This document shows, piece by piece, positions 8,008 to 17,269 of a stretch of DNA of 64,000 bases. Location of the stretch: assembly GCF_002933465.1 (NCBI RefSeq), contig NZ_PSZE01000034.1, positions 1 through 64,000 on the forward strand, given 5' to 3'. A program made the translations under genes and the position numbers. Source of the stretch: Nocardia nova. Lineage in GTDB: Bacteria > Actinomycetota > Actinomycetes > Mycobacteriales > Mycobacteriaceae. The notes under the pieces were generated by a model, which was not told the origin of the DNA, made no database searches, and was given only the letters and a program-made list of their open reading frames with translations. Each line of letters begins with the position of its first letter. The first letter of the stretch is position 1.

Positions 8008-10532
8008 CAGAGCCGCAGGTCGTGGGCGATCCGCTCGCCGTCGACCGCGACCCGCGCACTGGCGGGCGGATAGCCGCGACCCACCACCGTGTAGTCGCCG
8101 GCGGGAAGATCGTCGATCCGGTAGCGACCGTCTGGGTCCGTCAACGCGGCGGCCACCACTGTGCCGCCCGAGTCCAGCACCGCGACGTGGGCATGAGCGA
8201 CCGGACCGCGCTCGGAGCGCACCCGGCCCGACAGCACCGCCGTCGGCGCGAGGTCGATGTCGTAGCGCAGCATGCCGGTCGCGGGCACGGTCAACGTGAT
8301 GGCATCGGGCCTGCGATGTCCGGTGACCGCGACCAGGGTGTAGGTGCCGGCGACGATGCCGTGGCAGGCGTAGGCGCCGTCGGCGCCGGTCACCGCCGCA
8401 CCGACGACCTCGCCCCGCCGATCGGTCAGCGTGACGGTCACGCCCGCGAGGGGACGGCCCGGCCCCTCGGTGACGATGCCGGACAGCTCCCCCGCGCCCG
8501 GCAGGGTGAGGTCGACCGTCTGCGGCTCGGAACCGATCGCGACGTTCACCGCGGCGGGCTGATGCCCCTCGGCGGAAACGATCAGCACATAGGTGCCGAG
8601 GACCGGCACGCGCAGGCGGTAAGCGCCCGCGGCGTCGGTCGTGGCGCGGGAAACCTGATGTCCCCGTTGATCGATCAGCGTCAGCGCCGCGCCGGGTACC
8701 GACTGCCCGTCTTCGCGGTGGATGCGTCCGGACAAGGGCGCGTCGCCGGCCGACTCGCCGGTAACCTCCGGAAACGCGGCGTGCGCGCCCGTTCCGGCAG
8801 TGGCAGGCGCCGGTTCCGGACGGACGGCCCCGCCGTCCGCCTCCCGCAACGGCTCTCGCTCCCAGCCCTCCGGCTCCGACCCGGCCGCCTCCGCGTCGGG
8901 CTCGGGCACGGCCCGCTCGTCCGGCGCCGGCTCCACGCGCTGCGGTTGCGCCGGTGGCGTCGAACTGTCCTGCAGCGGAATCTCTTTCATGAACAGCAGC
9001 ACCACACAGGCCAGCAGCGCCACCCCGGCGGCGGCGTAGAACACGCCGTGCAGGGATTCGGTGAAGCCGATGAGAATCGGATCGCGCACCTGCGCCGGCA
9101 GTGCCGCGATACCGCTGGTGTTGGCCTGCAACTGGTCGAGTTTTCCGGTGTCGAATCCGGGTGGCAGTACACCGCCGAAGGCGTCGGTGATCTTGTGCGG
9201 CAACAGATTGAACAGAATCGTCAGGAAGACCGCGACACCCAGCGTGCCGCCCATCTGCCGGAAGAAGGTCGCCGACGCCGTCGACACACCCATATCCGCC
9301 CGCGGCCCGGCATTCTGCGCCGCGATGATCAACGTCTGCATACAGCCACCGAGCCCGAAGCCGATAACCGCGCTGTACACCAGCGGCTGCCAGAGCGGGC
9401 TGTCGTAATGCACCTGTGCGTACAGGGCCGCCCCGCACGCGATGACGAAAGTGCCCAGCACGGGCAGGATCTTGTAGCGGCCGGTGAGTTTGGTGATCTG
9501 CCCGGCGATCAGCGAGCCGATCATGATGCCCAGTACCAGCGGCAGCATCAGCAGACCGGCCTTGGTGGGCGAATATCCGCGCACCACTTGCAGATACAGC
9601 GGCACCATGCTGACCGCGCCGAACATCGCGATACCGACGATGAAGCCGCCGAGGATGGTGATGGAAAACGTCGAATTCCGGAACAGCCGTAGCGGAATCA
9701 GCGCGGCATCCTTCATCAGGAATTCCACGAGGACGAACAGCACCAGACCGGCGGCGCCGATCCCGTAGCAGAGCAGCGCGCGTGGCGATTCCCAGCCCCA
9801 GGTGCGGCCCTGTTCGGCCACGATCAGCAACGGAACCACACAGATCGCCAGCGCGATCGCACCCCACCAGTCCACCCGATGCCGCTGCCGCTCGTGCGGC
9901 ACGTTGAGCACCTTCGCGACCACGGCCAGCGCCAGCACGCCGATCGGGACGTTCACCAGGAACACCCAGCGCCAGCCGTCGATCCCCCACAGCGTGTCGT
10001 AATCGGAGAAGAAGCCGCCGAGCACCGGGCCGGCGACCGTCGCGGTGCCGAACACCATCATGAAATAGCCCTGATACCGCACGCGTTCGCGAGCGGGCAC
10101 GATATCGCCGATGATGGTGAACGCCAAGGACATCAGGCCACCCGCGCCCAGCCCCTGGAACGCGCGGAACGCCGCCAGCTCGTACATCGACGTCGCGAAC
10201 GTACACGCCGCCGAACCGACCACGAAAATACCGATCGCCAGCAAATAAAACGGCTTACGACCATAAATATCGGCCAACTTGCCGTACAACGGCGTAGAAA
10301 TCGTCGCCGTAATCAAATACGCCGTCGTCGCCCACGCCTGCTGATCGAAACCATGCAAACTATTCGCGATCCGGACAATCGCCACACTCACAATATTCTG
10401 ATCCAGCGCCGCCAGAAACATCCCCAGCAACAAACCGGACAAAATAGTCAAAACCTGCCGATGCGAGAGTGTGCCCGGCGTGGGGCCCGGAGTCGGCTGC
10501 GCCGCCGGCTCCCGGGTGGTCGAAGTGGTCAT
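7980..10532 (-). CDS. EmrB/QacA-type MFS exporter with C-terminal carboxypeptidase-regulatory-like repeats
   Basis: 850 residues from the ATG at 10530-10532, which overlaps the MarR stop as ATGA. Residues 1 to about 520 form a 14-TM DHA2 exporter (LAALDQNIVSVAI, GRKPFYLLAIGIF, FQGLGAGGLMSLAF). After an Ala/Pro/Glu linker the last 250 residues contain three beta-sandwich repeats of about 80 residues of the CarboxypepD_reg/transthyretin-like type: LSGRIHREDGQSVPGAALTL, LSGIVTEGPGRPLAGVTVTL and LSGRVRSERGPVAHAHVAVL, each with a D-A/P-G/D-G-A/R-Y turn. The tail may sense ligand or contact the envelope. The gene is presumably repressed by the co-transcribed MarR. Codons in 10200-10466 are richer in A/T than in the rest of the gene. 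Confidence 0.88.
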   Translation of the reverse strand: MTTSTTREPAAQPTPGPTPGTLSHRQVLTILSGLLLGMFLAALDQNIVSVAIVRIANSLHGFDQQAWATTAYLITATISTPLYGKLADIYGRKPFYLLAIGIFVVGSAACTFATSMYELAAFRAFQGLGAGGLMSLAFTIIGDIVPARERVRYQGYFMMVFGTATVAGPVLGGFFSDYDTLWGIDGWRWVFLVNVPIGVLALAVVAKVLNVPHERQRHRVDWWGAIALAICVVPLLIVAEQGRTWGWESPRALLCYGIGAAGLVLFVLVEFLMKDAALIPLRLFRNSTFSITILGGFIVGIAMFGAVSMVPLYLQVVRGYSPTKAGLLMLPLVLGIMIGSLIAGQITKLTGRYKILPVLGTFVIACGAALYAQVHYDSPLWQPLVYSAVIGFGLGGCMQTLIIAAQNAGPRADMGVSTASATFFRQMGGTLGVAVFLTILFNLLPHKITDAFGGVLPPGFDTGKLDQLQANTSGIAALPAQVRDPILIGFTESLHGVFYAAAGVALLACVVLLFMKEIPLQDSSTPPAQPQRVEPAPDERAVPEPDAEAAGSEPEGWEREPLREADGGAVRPEPAPATAGTGAHAAFPEVTGESAGDAPLSGRIHREDGQSVPGAALTLIDQRGHQVSRATTDAAGAYRLRVPVLGTYVLIVSAEGHQPAAVNVAIGSEPQTVDLTLPGAGELSGIVTEGPGRPLAGVTVTLTDRRGEVVGAAVTGADGAYACHGIVAGTYTLVAVTGHRRPDAITLTVPATGMLRYDIDLAPTAVLSGRVRSERGPVAHAHVAVLDSGGTVVAAALTDPDGRYRIDDLPAGDYTVVGRGYPPASARVAVDGERIAHDLRLCYDGVADRS
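10297..10466. repeat. 170-bp perfect duplicate, copy 2
   Basis: Identical to 1-170, inside the 5' third of the MFS gene. The A/T-rich codon patch continues left to about 10200, so the duplicated tract probably extends beyond what the window shows for copy 1. Confidence 0.9.
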
Positions 10533-11041
10533 ATTTCCAAGCCCTGTTTCGGTTCGGCCGTCGATGGTGGGGTTGATTCGATACCGCAATTGAGCCGGTC
10601 GAGCAACGCGATCAGCGTGGACCGGTCCGCGGCGGGCCAATCGGCCATCACCTCGGCGATCCAGAGGTTGCGCAGGCGCCGATTCTCGGCGAACACCCGA
10701 ACACCCTCGTCGGTCGCGGCCAGTACGCATGCCCGGCCGTCGATCGGATCGGCGCGACGCTCGACCAGGCCGTGTGCCACGAGAGATCTGGTCTGCCGGC
10801 TGATGGTGGAGATCTCGGCGTGCAATTGCTCGGCCAGCTTGCCCGTCCGCTGCGGTCCGTCGTGAACCAGACAGAAGAGCATGGCGTAGGCGAGTTTCTC
10901 CAGTCCGTCCGGGCCGGTCTTGGACAGCTGCGTCTTGGCGCGATTCACCGCGCGTACGAACCGGATCAATTGGGCGCCGAGTCGATCGGCGTCGTCGAGC
11001 GCTGTGGCAGTGACGGTGCGGTCAAGGCCGGCAGCGGTCAT
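10529..11041 (-). CDS. MarR-family transcriptional regulator
   Basis: 170 residues with the same winged-helix core as the regulator at 268-777 (STISRQTRSLVAHGLVERR, DPIDGRACVL). It starts at the ATG at 11039-11041 behind AAAAGGGGA. Its TGA overlaps the ATG of the MFS exporter by four bases, so the two are translationally coupled. An operator at 11090-11108, almost the same as the one before the paralogue, indicates autorepression. Because recognition helices and operators match, the two regulators may cross-regulate both efflux genes. Confidence 0.9.
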   Translation of the reverse strand: MTAAGLDRTVTATALDDADRLGAQLIRFVRAVNRAKTQLSKTGPDGLEKLAYAMLFCLVHDGPQRTGKLAEQLHAEISTISRQTRSLVAHGLVERRADPIDGRACVLAATDEGVRVFAENRRLRNLWIAEVMADWPAADRSTLIALLDRLNCGIESTPPSTAEPKQGLEI

Positions 11042-11089
11042 CGGGTGTCCCCTTTTCCCAGATCTGCAGACTTGCTTGGCGCGTACAAA

Positions 11090-11108
11090 TAGTTGCCGAC
11101 GCCAACTA
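11090..11108. promoter_or_regulatory. MarR operator, copy 2 (TAGTTG-N7-CAACTA)
   Basis: Perfect 6-bp arms with a 7-base spacer, 48 nt upstream of the MarR start, overlapping a minus-strand TATAGT -10-like element. The distance to the start is the same as in copy 1. The spacers are CTGAGGC (copy 1) and CCGACGC (here). Confidence 0.7.
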
Positions 11109-11140
11109 TACAGACGGCGTACAGCGGTGGTTCGTTTCGT

Positions 11141-11980
11141 TCAGAACAAGGTCATCGGCTCGATCGGCGCCGGATCCACCAGGGCCGGCAGTTCCGCGCC
11201 GGCGGACCGCACGTCATCGTAGAACCGCCGGGCCAGGAGTAGCGAATCCGCATTGTCGGGAGTGTGGACGAATACCGTCGGTGACCGTCCTTCCCGCAAC
11301 CACTCGACGACGAGGTCGCGCCACGGCCGCCAGCCGGCGACGGTCGCCTCGATATCGTCGTTGCCGTGATACCGCACGATCGGATAGGCGGTCAGTGCGC
11401 GCAAGCGGCGCGGCAGCCGCGGCTTCTTCGCGCTCGCCTCGTACTCACCGGGGCTGCGCGGCGGCGCGGCGAACAGAGTGGTGGTGTCGAACGGAATCCA
11501 TTCGGCGCCAACACGTTCCAGCACGTACTCCAGCCGACCGGCGGCCTCGGGATCGGCGAAGAACGCGCGGTGGCGCACCTCGACCGCGCAGCGATACCGG
11601 CGCGGCAGGCGGTGCAGCAGTCCGGCTAGCACGCCGAGATCGTCCGGCCCGAACGAGGCCGGCAATTGCGCCCAGAGCGCGTGGATGCGCGGCCCCAGCG
11701 GTTCGACGGCGCCGAGGAATTCCGCCAATTCCGTTTCCGCACCGCGCATCCGGCGTTCATGGGTGATGGTCCTCGGCAGCTTGAGCACGAATCGGAAGTC
11801 GTCGGGCGTTTGCTCGACCCACGACCGTACGGTGGCCGGACTCGGCGTCGCGTAGAAGGTGGTGTTGCCCTCCACCGCGGTGCAGTACCGGGCATAACCG
11901 CCCAGCCGCCGCCGCGAATCCGGCTGATACGCGCGCCACGCCTCGTGGGTCCACTGCGCGCATCCGACCGAGAGTGTCAT
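11141..11980 (-). CDS. DUF72 family protein
   Basis: 279 residues. The sequence follows the DUF72 (YecE/YunF) TIM-barrel pattern: an opening SVGCAQWTHEAW, then EGNTTFYATPSPATVRSW, FVLKLPRTITHE, QLPASFGPDDLGVL, CAVEVRHRAFF and YPIVRYHGND. The biochemical role of DUF72 proteins is not established. It lies 45 nt downstream of the TPR-like gene in the same direction and probably shares its transcript. Confidence 0.85.
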   Translation of the reverse strand: MTLSVGCAQWTHEAWRAYQPDSRRRLGGYARYCTAVEGNTTFYATPSPATVRSWVEQTPDDFRFVLKLPRTITHERRMRGAETELAEFLGAVEPLGPRIHALWAQLPASFGPDDLGVLAGLLHRLPRRYRCAVEVRHRAFFADPEAAGRLEYVLERVGAEWIPFDTTTLFAAPPRSPGEYEASAKKPRLPRRLRALTAYPIVRYHGNDDIEATVAGWRPWRDLVVEWLREGRSPTVFVHTPDNADSLLLARRFYDDVRSAGAELPALVDPAPIEPMTLF

Positions 11981-12025
11981 GGTGTCGACGGTAACCGCCC
12001 GCGGTGACAGGTACCGCGGGGCGGC

Positions 12026-13540
12026 TCAGCCCTGCCGCGTACCGCCGCGGAAGAACAGGATCTGGTCGCCGTAATCGGCCAGCGCACGCGCCTGCCCCGC
12101 CTGCCGGATTCCACTGGCGGGCAGGTTGGTCAGCTTGGCGAACATGCCGGAGTTGCCGAACGCCGCCCGGACCTGGGTTTCGGAGGCGTAGTCGGCGCCG
12201 TAGTCGGCGAGCATCGCGAAGTCCAACGGCGCCAGCGGAGTGTCCAGCGGCTCCTGCCCGGCCGGGCGGCCCAGGGCGGCGAACTGCCGCGCGGCACCGT
12301 CTGCGTACCAGCACAATTCGTAGGTCAGATTCTCGATGGTGTTGACCGCGAGCACCGGCCATTGCCGCGAAAGCCGCAGCGCCAGCGGGTTTTTGCCGGT
12401 GGGGGCGAGTTCCCAGAACAGGCTCAGCACATGGACCCAGCTGCCCGCGCGCTGCAGCAGCACCACGTCGTCACCGAGGTTCGGATCGGCATTGAGGGCG
12501 GGATCGGGCATATGCCAATGGGTGTCGCCGACTCCGGCGAAGGCACTGCTGTCCACCGGATGCGCGCCGTCGGCGGCATAGGCCTCGATCACCGCCGCGC
12601 GCACCCGGGCCACCGCGTCTGCGGCGGCGCAGCGCACGCTCAACGCACCGTAGGAGGTGGCGATCTCCATGGGCTTGGACGGCGGGTCCGCCAGCGCACC
12701 GGCGGCGAGGGGTTTGAGTCCGACCAGACCGAGCTTCCAGTTGATCTCCTCGATAGTGGTCAGATCGCCGGCGGTTTGGTAGAGGATCTGCTGCTGGGTG
12801 AGATATCCGGCCCGCTCGAGCGTCGGGCATTCCAATTTCACCAGGGCGGCATGGGTTTTGCTGGTGAATTCGAGCTCGTCGATCGAGGTCTCACGCAACC
12901 GGGTGGTCATCTCCGGCGTGGTCCACGCCGAATACCGTTCGCGATACATCGCCAGTGCCTGTTTGCGCGCGCGGCCGATCATCAGGGTGCGCAGCAGCAT
13001 GTTCAGGCTGGCCAGATAGCGGCCCGCCTGATCGGGATTGGCGGCGAACAGACCCGCGCGGATACGCACCGCCTCGGCACTGGCCGCCACCGCCGATTCC
13101 GGATCCAGCCGGCACAGCCACACCCCGCATTTGGACAGACCGTCGGCGCACACGCCGGCCGCCATCGGATAGTTCTGCGCCACTTGGTGATACGCGTCGC
13201 AGGCCTGGCGGATGGTCGCGGTGGCCAGTTCACGATGACCGATGGTGCGGGCGGCCTGCTCGAACAGTCGCAACGCCTCGGTGACCTTCCCGGCGAATTG
13301 CGCGGTCACATGCCCGGCGGTCAGCCAGTGCAGCCGGATCAGCACCGCCTCCTGGGCGGGTTCCAGCGCGGCGGGGGCGCGGTCACGGTCGGCGCCTTCG
13401 GTTTTGGTGTCCAGGCAGGCCCGGGCCAGCTCGCACAGCGACGTCGCCAGGCGCAGTTCGGCCTCGGCCGATCGTTCCTGGGCGGCGGCCCGTCTGTGCT
13501 CGGCCACCTGCTGTTCGATCGCGCTCAGCGCACTCGCCAT
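12026..13540 (-). CDS. TPR-like repeat protein of unknown function
   Basis: 504 residues from the ATG at 13538-13540, chosen for GGGAG just upstream; a longer frame to 13690 exists but its head looks non-coding. The first 280 residues are Ala-rich paired helices in tetratricopeptide-like register (SLCELARACLDTK, AVLIRLHWLTAGH, ALRLFEQAARTIGH, SAVAASAEAVRIRAGLF). The C-terminal 200 residues contain WVHVLSLFWELAPTGKNPLA and NTIENLTYELCWYADGAARQ, without a recognised fold. No signal peptide. It is probably a scaffold. It is divergent from the thiolase gene and followed by DUF72. Confidence 0.65.
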   Translation of the reverse strand: MASALSAIEQQVAEHRRAAAQERSAEAELRLATSLCELARACLDTKTEGADRDRAPAALEPAQEAVLIRLHWLTAGHVTAQFAGKVTEALRLFEQAARTIGHRELATATIRQACDAYHQVAQNYPMAAGVCADGLSKCGVWLCRLDPESAVAASAEAVRIRAGLFAANPDQAGRYLASLNMLLRTLMIGRARKQALAMYRERYSAWTTPEMTTRLRETSIDELEFTSKTHAALVKLECPTLERAGYLTQQQILYQTAGDLTTIEEINWKLGLVGLKPLAAGALADPPSKPMEIATSYGALSVRCAAADAVARVRAAVIEAYAADGAHPVDSSAFAGVGDTHWHMPDPALNADPNLGDDVVLLQRAGSWVHVLSLFWELAPTGKNPLALRLSRQWPVLAVNTIENLTYELCWYADGAARQFAALGRPAGQEPLDTPLAPLDFAMLADYGADYASETQVRAAFGNSGMFAKLTNLPASGIRQAGQARALADYGDQILFFRGGTRQG

Positions 13541-13758
13541 CCCAACTCCCGCATCACCTTCCGCATACGGTCGTCGACCGGCCGCATCGTGCCGTGCCGA
13601 GTCTGCCACATCCGGGGACCGCGCAGCAGCCGACGATGCCCGCGAGCCGCGCGCCACCGGGCCGTATGTCACCGGCAGAACCGGGCCCATTCCCCGAAAA
13701 GAAGGAATCGGTGTTAACTTATCAGAACCTCGAGTAACTGTTATCGATCGGAGTGGCT

Positions 13759-14925
13759 ATGACCACGGCAGTCGTCGTCGATGTCGTCCGGACCCCGTCC
13801 GGTAAGGGAAAAACCGGTGGCGGCCTGTCCCAGGTCCACCCGGCCACCCTGCTGGCCGGAGTGCTCACCGACCTGGTCGCACGCAACGACCTGGATCCGG
13901 CGCTGGTCGACGACGTGATCGCCGGCTGTGTGACGCAGAGCGGGGAACAGGCGTTCAACATCGGCCGCACGGCGGTGCTCGCGGCCGGATTTCCGGAGGC
14001 CGTCCCCGCTACCACCGTGGACCGCCAGTGCGGCTCCAGCCAGCAGGCCGCGCACTTCGCCGCTCAGGGGGTGATCGCCGGCGCCTACGACATCGCCATC
14101 GCCTGCGGTGTGGAGTCGATGTCGCGGGTCCCGATGTTCTCCAACGGCCAGGGCGCCGACGCCAATCGCGGACCGATCGCCCACCGCTATCCCGAAGGTC
14201 TTGTGCAGCAAGGTATTTCGGCAGAGTTGATCGCCGCGCGGTGGAAGTTCGACCGCGCCGCACTGGACGAATTCGCGGCCCGATCGCACCGGCTGGCCGC
14301 CGAGACCGCCACTGCGGGCGGGTTCGATCGCGAGATCGTCACGGCCGGAACCCTGCAGGCCGACGAGACCATCCGCCCGTCCACCACGGTCGAGGGTTTG
14401 GCCGGTCTGCGTCCCGCCTTCGCCGACGACCAGTACCTGGCCCGCTTCCCCGAGATCGAGTGGTCCATCACGCCGGGCAACTCCTCGCCGCTCACCGACG
14501 GCGCCTCCGCGGCACTCATCATGAGTGAGGAGAAGGCCACCGCACTCGGCCTGCGCCCGCGCGCCCGCTTCCATTCCTTCGCCGTCACCGGCGACGATCC
14601 GCTGCTGATGCTGACGGCGGTCGTCCCCGCGACCCGGAAAGTGCTGGCGCGCGGCGGTCTGTCGATCGACGACATCGACGCCTACGAGGTGAACGAGGCC
14701 TTCGCGCCGGTCCCGCTGGTGTGGGCGCACGAACTGAACGCCGACCCGGCCAAGCTGAACCCCCGCGGCGGCGCCATCGCGCTGGGGCATCCGCTCGGCG
14801 CCTCGGGCATCCGTATCCTCGCGACGCTGGTCAACCACCTCGAACAGTCGGGCGGCCGCTACGGACTGATGACCATGTGCGAGGCCGGTGGCCTCGCCAA
14901 CGCCACCGTCATCGAACGACTCTGA
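13759..14925 (+). CDS. Thiolase (acetyl-CoA C-acyltransferase)
   Basis: 388 residues, standard for the family. The ATG at 13759 sits 6 nt after GGAG; a GTG at 13753 is possible. All catalytic landmarks are present: the acyl-accepting Cys in DRQCGSSQQA (about 90), the NEAF loop, the His in GHPLGASG and the second Cys in MCEAGG. It makes or cleaves 3-ketoacyl-CoA in beta-oxidation or acetoacetyl-CoA metabolism. It stands alone, with no neighbouring hydratase or dehydrogenase, so its chain length and direction cannot be told. Confidence 0.92.
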   Translation: MTTAVVVDVVRTPSGKGKTGGGLSQVHPATLLAGVLTDLVARNDLDPALVDDVIAGCVTQSGEQAFNIGRTAVLAAGFPEAVPATTVDRQCGSSQQAAHFAAQGVIAGAYDIAIACGVESMSRVPMFSNGQGADANRGPIAHRYPEGLVQQGISAELIAARWKFDRAALDEFAARSHRLAAETATAGGFDREIVTAGTLQADETIRPSTTVEGLAGLRPAFADDQYLARFPEIEWSITPGNSSPLTDGASAALIMSEEKATALGLRPRARFHSFAVTGDDPLLMLTAVVPATRKVLARGGLSIDDIDAYEVNEAFAPVPLVWAHELNADPAKLNPRGGAIALGHPLGASGIRILATLVNHLEQSGGRYGLMTMCEAGGLANATVIERL

Positions 14926-14979
14926 CGATCGAACGGCTCACGCGTGCCGGTCGGCGTCCCCGACGCCGACCGACGCACG

Positions 14980-15180
14980 CTACCCGCGGCGCCGGCAACT
15001 GTCGGGCACGATATGCCCGGCGGTCACCAGCGCGTCGAACGCCGCCTGCTTGATACCGCAGCCGTCGGTCGAACAATCGGTGTGCAACTGCATCACCTGA
15101 TGCGCACGTTCCACTGTCAAGGGCCGGGTGGGCGCCGAATGTGCCATCACCACAATGAGATAATCGGTAGACAACTCCAT
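14980..15180 (-). CDS. Small conserved actinobacterial protein
   Basis: 66 residues. The core ERAHQVMQLHTDCSTDGCGI followed by KQAAFDALVTAGHIVPDS resembles a family of short Nocardia and Mycobacterium proteins with two spaced cysteines and an ending GxIVPD; no function is known. A second ATG twelve codons in is equally possible, as neither has a clear ribosome site. It occupies the 391-nt gap between the thiolase and the acyl-AMP ligase; the rest of that gap holds nothing I can name. Confidence 0.55.
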   Translation of the reverse strand: MELSTDYLIVVMAHSAPTRPLTVERAHQVMQLHTDCSTDGCGIKQAAFDALVTAGHIVPDSCRRRG

Positions 15181-15315
15181 GACATTGCCCCATATCCGGT
15201 TCTACATGTTGATGTAGCTACACGGTAACTCCGCAATGGGACGTCGCCGACGGACAAGTACCGGACAATCCGGTGCCCAGAGGACATCTCAACGGGCACA
15301 CGAGGATTGCCTCAC

Positions 15316-17211
15316 CTAATCGGCCGCCCGCTCCGCCGCGGCTAAGTCGTCGGAGACGTCCGGGAAGGCCAGCTGCCGGTGGCCGCCGCGCAGCGTTCCC
15401 GTCAGATATGCGGTCTTACAAGCACGTCGGGCGATCTTCCCGCTCGACGTGCGCGGAATCGATCCGGCCGGGACCAGGAGCAGTTCGCGCACGGTGACCC
15501 CGTGGCGCGCCGAAATCGCCGACCGCACCGCCTCTGCCACCGGTCCCACATCGAGTTTCGCTGCGCCACTTCCCCGTTCGGCGACGATTACCAGATGTTC
15601 GCCTCCCGCCCCGGAGCCGGCGAGCTCGGCGGGCAGCTCGTCACCGCGCACCGAGAAGGCCGCGACAAAACCCGGCCGCAATGCGGTCGACGACTCCTGT
15701 GCCGACATCTCCAGATCCTGCGGATAGTGGTTGCGCCCGTCGACGATCACCAGATCCTTGACCCGCCCCGTAATGTACAACTCGCCGTCGTGATACACGC
15801 CGTAGTCCCCGGTGCGCATCCAATACGCCTGCGGCGCAGTGCCTTCGGCATGGCTGCCGGCGGGCTGCCGGGCGCTGAGCCGGTTGCGGAAGGTCGCCTC
15901 GGTTTCCTCGGCACGACCCCAGTAGCCGATGCCCATGTTCTCCCCGTGCAACCAGATCTCGCCCACCCGGCCGTCCGGCAGTTCGGCGCCGTTGTCGTCG
16001 ACGATCACCGCCCACTGTGAACGCGCCACATACCCGCAGGACACCTGTGCCACGGCGTCTTCCGCATCCGGCACGACCTCTACCAGGTGTCCGGCATTGA
16101 GGCGGGTGCGGTCGGCGTAGACGACCCGCGCGGCGTCCTCGCGCCGGGTGGCCGACACGAACAGGGTGGCCTCGGCCATCCCGTAACACGGCTTGATCGC
16201 CGTCTTCGGCAATCCGTAGGGCATGAAGGCCTCGTTGAATTTCGCCATCGACGACACCGACACCGGCTCGCTGCCGTTGATCAGACCGATTACATTCGAC
16301 AGATCGAGGTGCTCGCCCGCCTTCGGCCGTCCGCGCGCCGCGGCGTGTTCGAACGCGAAATTCGGTGCGGCGGCATAGGTCGCGGCGCCGTCCGAGGCGG
16401 CGGCCAACTCCTTGATCCAGCGATAGGGCCGCCGGACGAACGCACTCGGCGACATGATGGTGATGAACTTGCCGCCGATCGCCGGCAGGATCACACACAG
16501 CAAACCCATATCGTGGAACAGCGGCAACCAAGTGACGCCACGAGCTGTTTCGTCGATGCCGAGCGCGTCGATCATCTGCAACAGATTGGTCCCGACCGAG
16601 CGATGCGTGATCTCCACGCCGGCGGGCGTGCGGGTGGAACCGGAGGTGTACTGCAGATACGCGACGCTGTCGATGTTGATATCCGGTTCGGTCCAGCCCG
16701 CGCCGACGCTGTCGGGAATCGCGTCGACCGCGATGATGCGCGGACGCTGTCGCGCCGGCATGCCGCGGAAGAACTCCCGCACCCCGGCCCCCGCGGAACT
16801 CGCGGTCAGAATCGCGGTCGGCCGGCAGTCGCCGAGTACGGCGTGCAGCCGGTCGGTGTGGCCGGGTTCCTCCGGATCGAACAGCGGTACAGCGATATTG
16901 CCCGCGTACACCGCCGCGAACATCGCCACCACGTAGTCCAGGCCCTGCGGCGCCAGAATGGCCACTCGATCGCGCGGCCGGGTCACCTGCTGCAACCGGG
17001 CCGCCACCGCCCGCAACCGCGCACCGAACTGACGCCAGGTGAGCTCGTGGTACTCACCGTCGCGCTCGCGCGAATAGTCGATGTAGCGGTAGGCCAGCTC
17101 GTCCCCGTTCGCCGCACTGTGCTTGTCGACGAAATCGATCAGGGTCGCATCGCCCAGAATCTTGATGTTGCCGTGTTCGTCCAGATAGTCATCGAAGGTC
17201 TCGCCGATCAT
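15316..17211 (-). CDS. FadD32-type long-chain fatty acyl-AMP ligase
   Basis: 631 residues from the ATG at 17209-17211 behind AGGATAAGGGA. It matches mycobacterial FadD32 along its length: LAYRYIDYSRERDG, LTWRQFGARLRAVAARLQQV, YLQYTSGSTRTPAGVEITH (P-loop and FAAL insertion region), SAFVRRPYRWIKELA, APNFAFEHAAARG, GRVKDLVIVDGRNHYPQD and the C-terminal Lys in TSSGKIARRACK. Such enzymes activate fatty acids as acyl-adenylates and load them on carrier proteins. In mycobacteria fadD32 adjoins pks13; here the neighbour is a KAS gene, so this may be a paralogue dedicated to another lipid. Confidence 0.88.
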   Translation of the reverse strand: MIGETFDDYLDEHGNIKILGDATLIDFVDKHSAANGDELAYRYIDYSRERDGEYHELTWRQFGARLRAVAARLQQVTRPRDRVAILAPQGLDYVVAMFAAVYAGNIAVPLFDPEEPGHTDRLHAVLGDCRPTAILTASSAGAGVREFFRGMPARQRPRIIAVDAIPDSVGAGWTEPDINIDSVAYLQYTSGSTRTPAGVEITHRSVGTNLLQMIDALGIDETARGVTWLPLFHDMGLLCVILPAIGGKFITIMSPSAFVRRPYRWIKELAAASDGAATYAAAPNFAFEHAAARGRPKAGEHLDLSNVIGLINGSEPVSVSSMAKFNEAFMPYGLPKTAIKPCYGMAEATLFVSATRREDAARVVYADRTRLNAGHLVEVVPDAEDAVAQVSCGYVARSQWAVIVDDNGAELPDGRVGEIWLHGENMGIGYWGRAEETEATFRNRLSARQPAGSHAEGTAPQAYWMRTGDYGVYHDGELYITGRVKDLVIVDGRNHYPQDLEMSAQESSTALRPGFVAAFSVRGDELPAELAGSGAGGEHLVIVAERGSGAAKLDVGPVAEAVRSAISARHGVTVRELLLVPAGSIPRTSSGKIARRACKTAYLTGTLRGGHRQLAFPDVSDDLAAAERAAD

Positions 17212-17269
17212 TCCCTTATCCTTTTCACGCACGCACGTCACGCACGAACAGTCACGCAGGAACGAAAGC

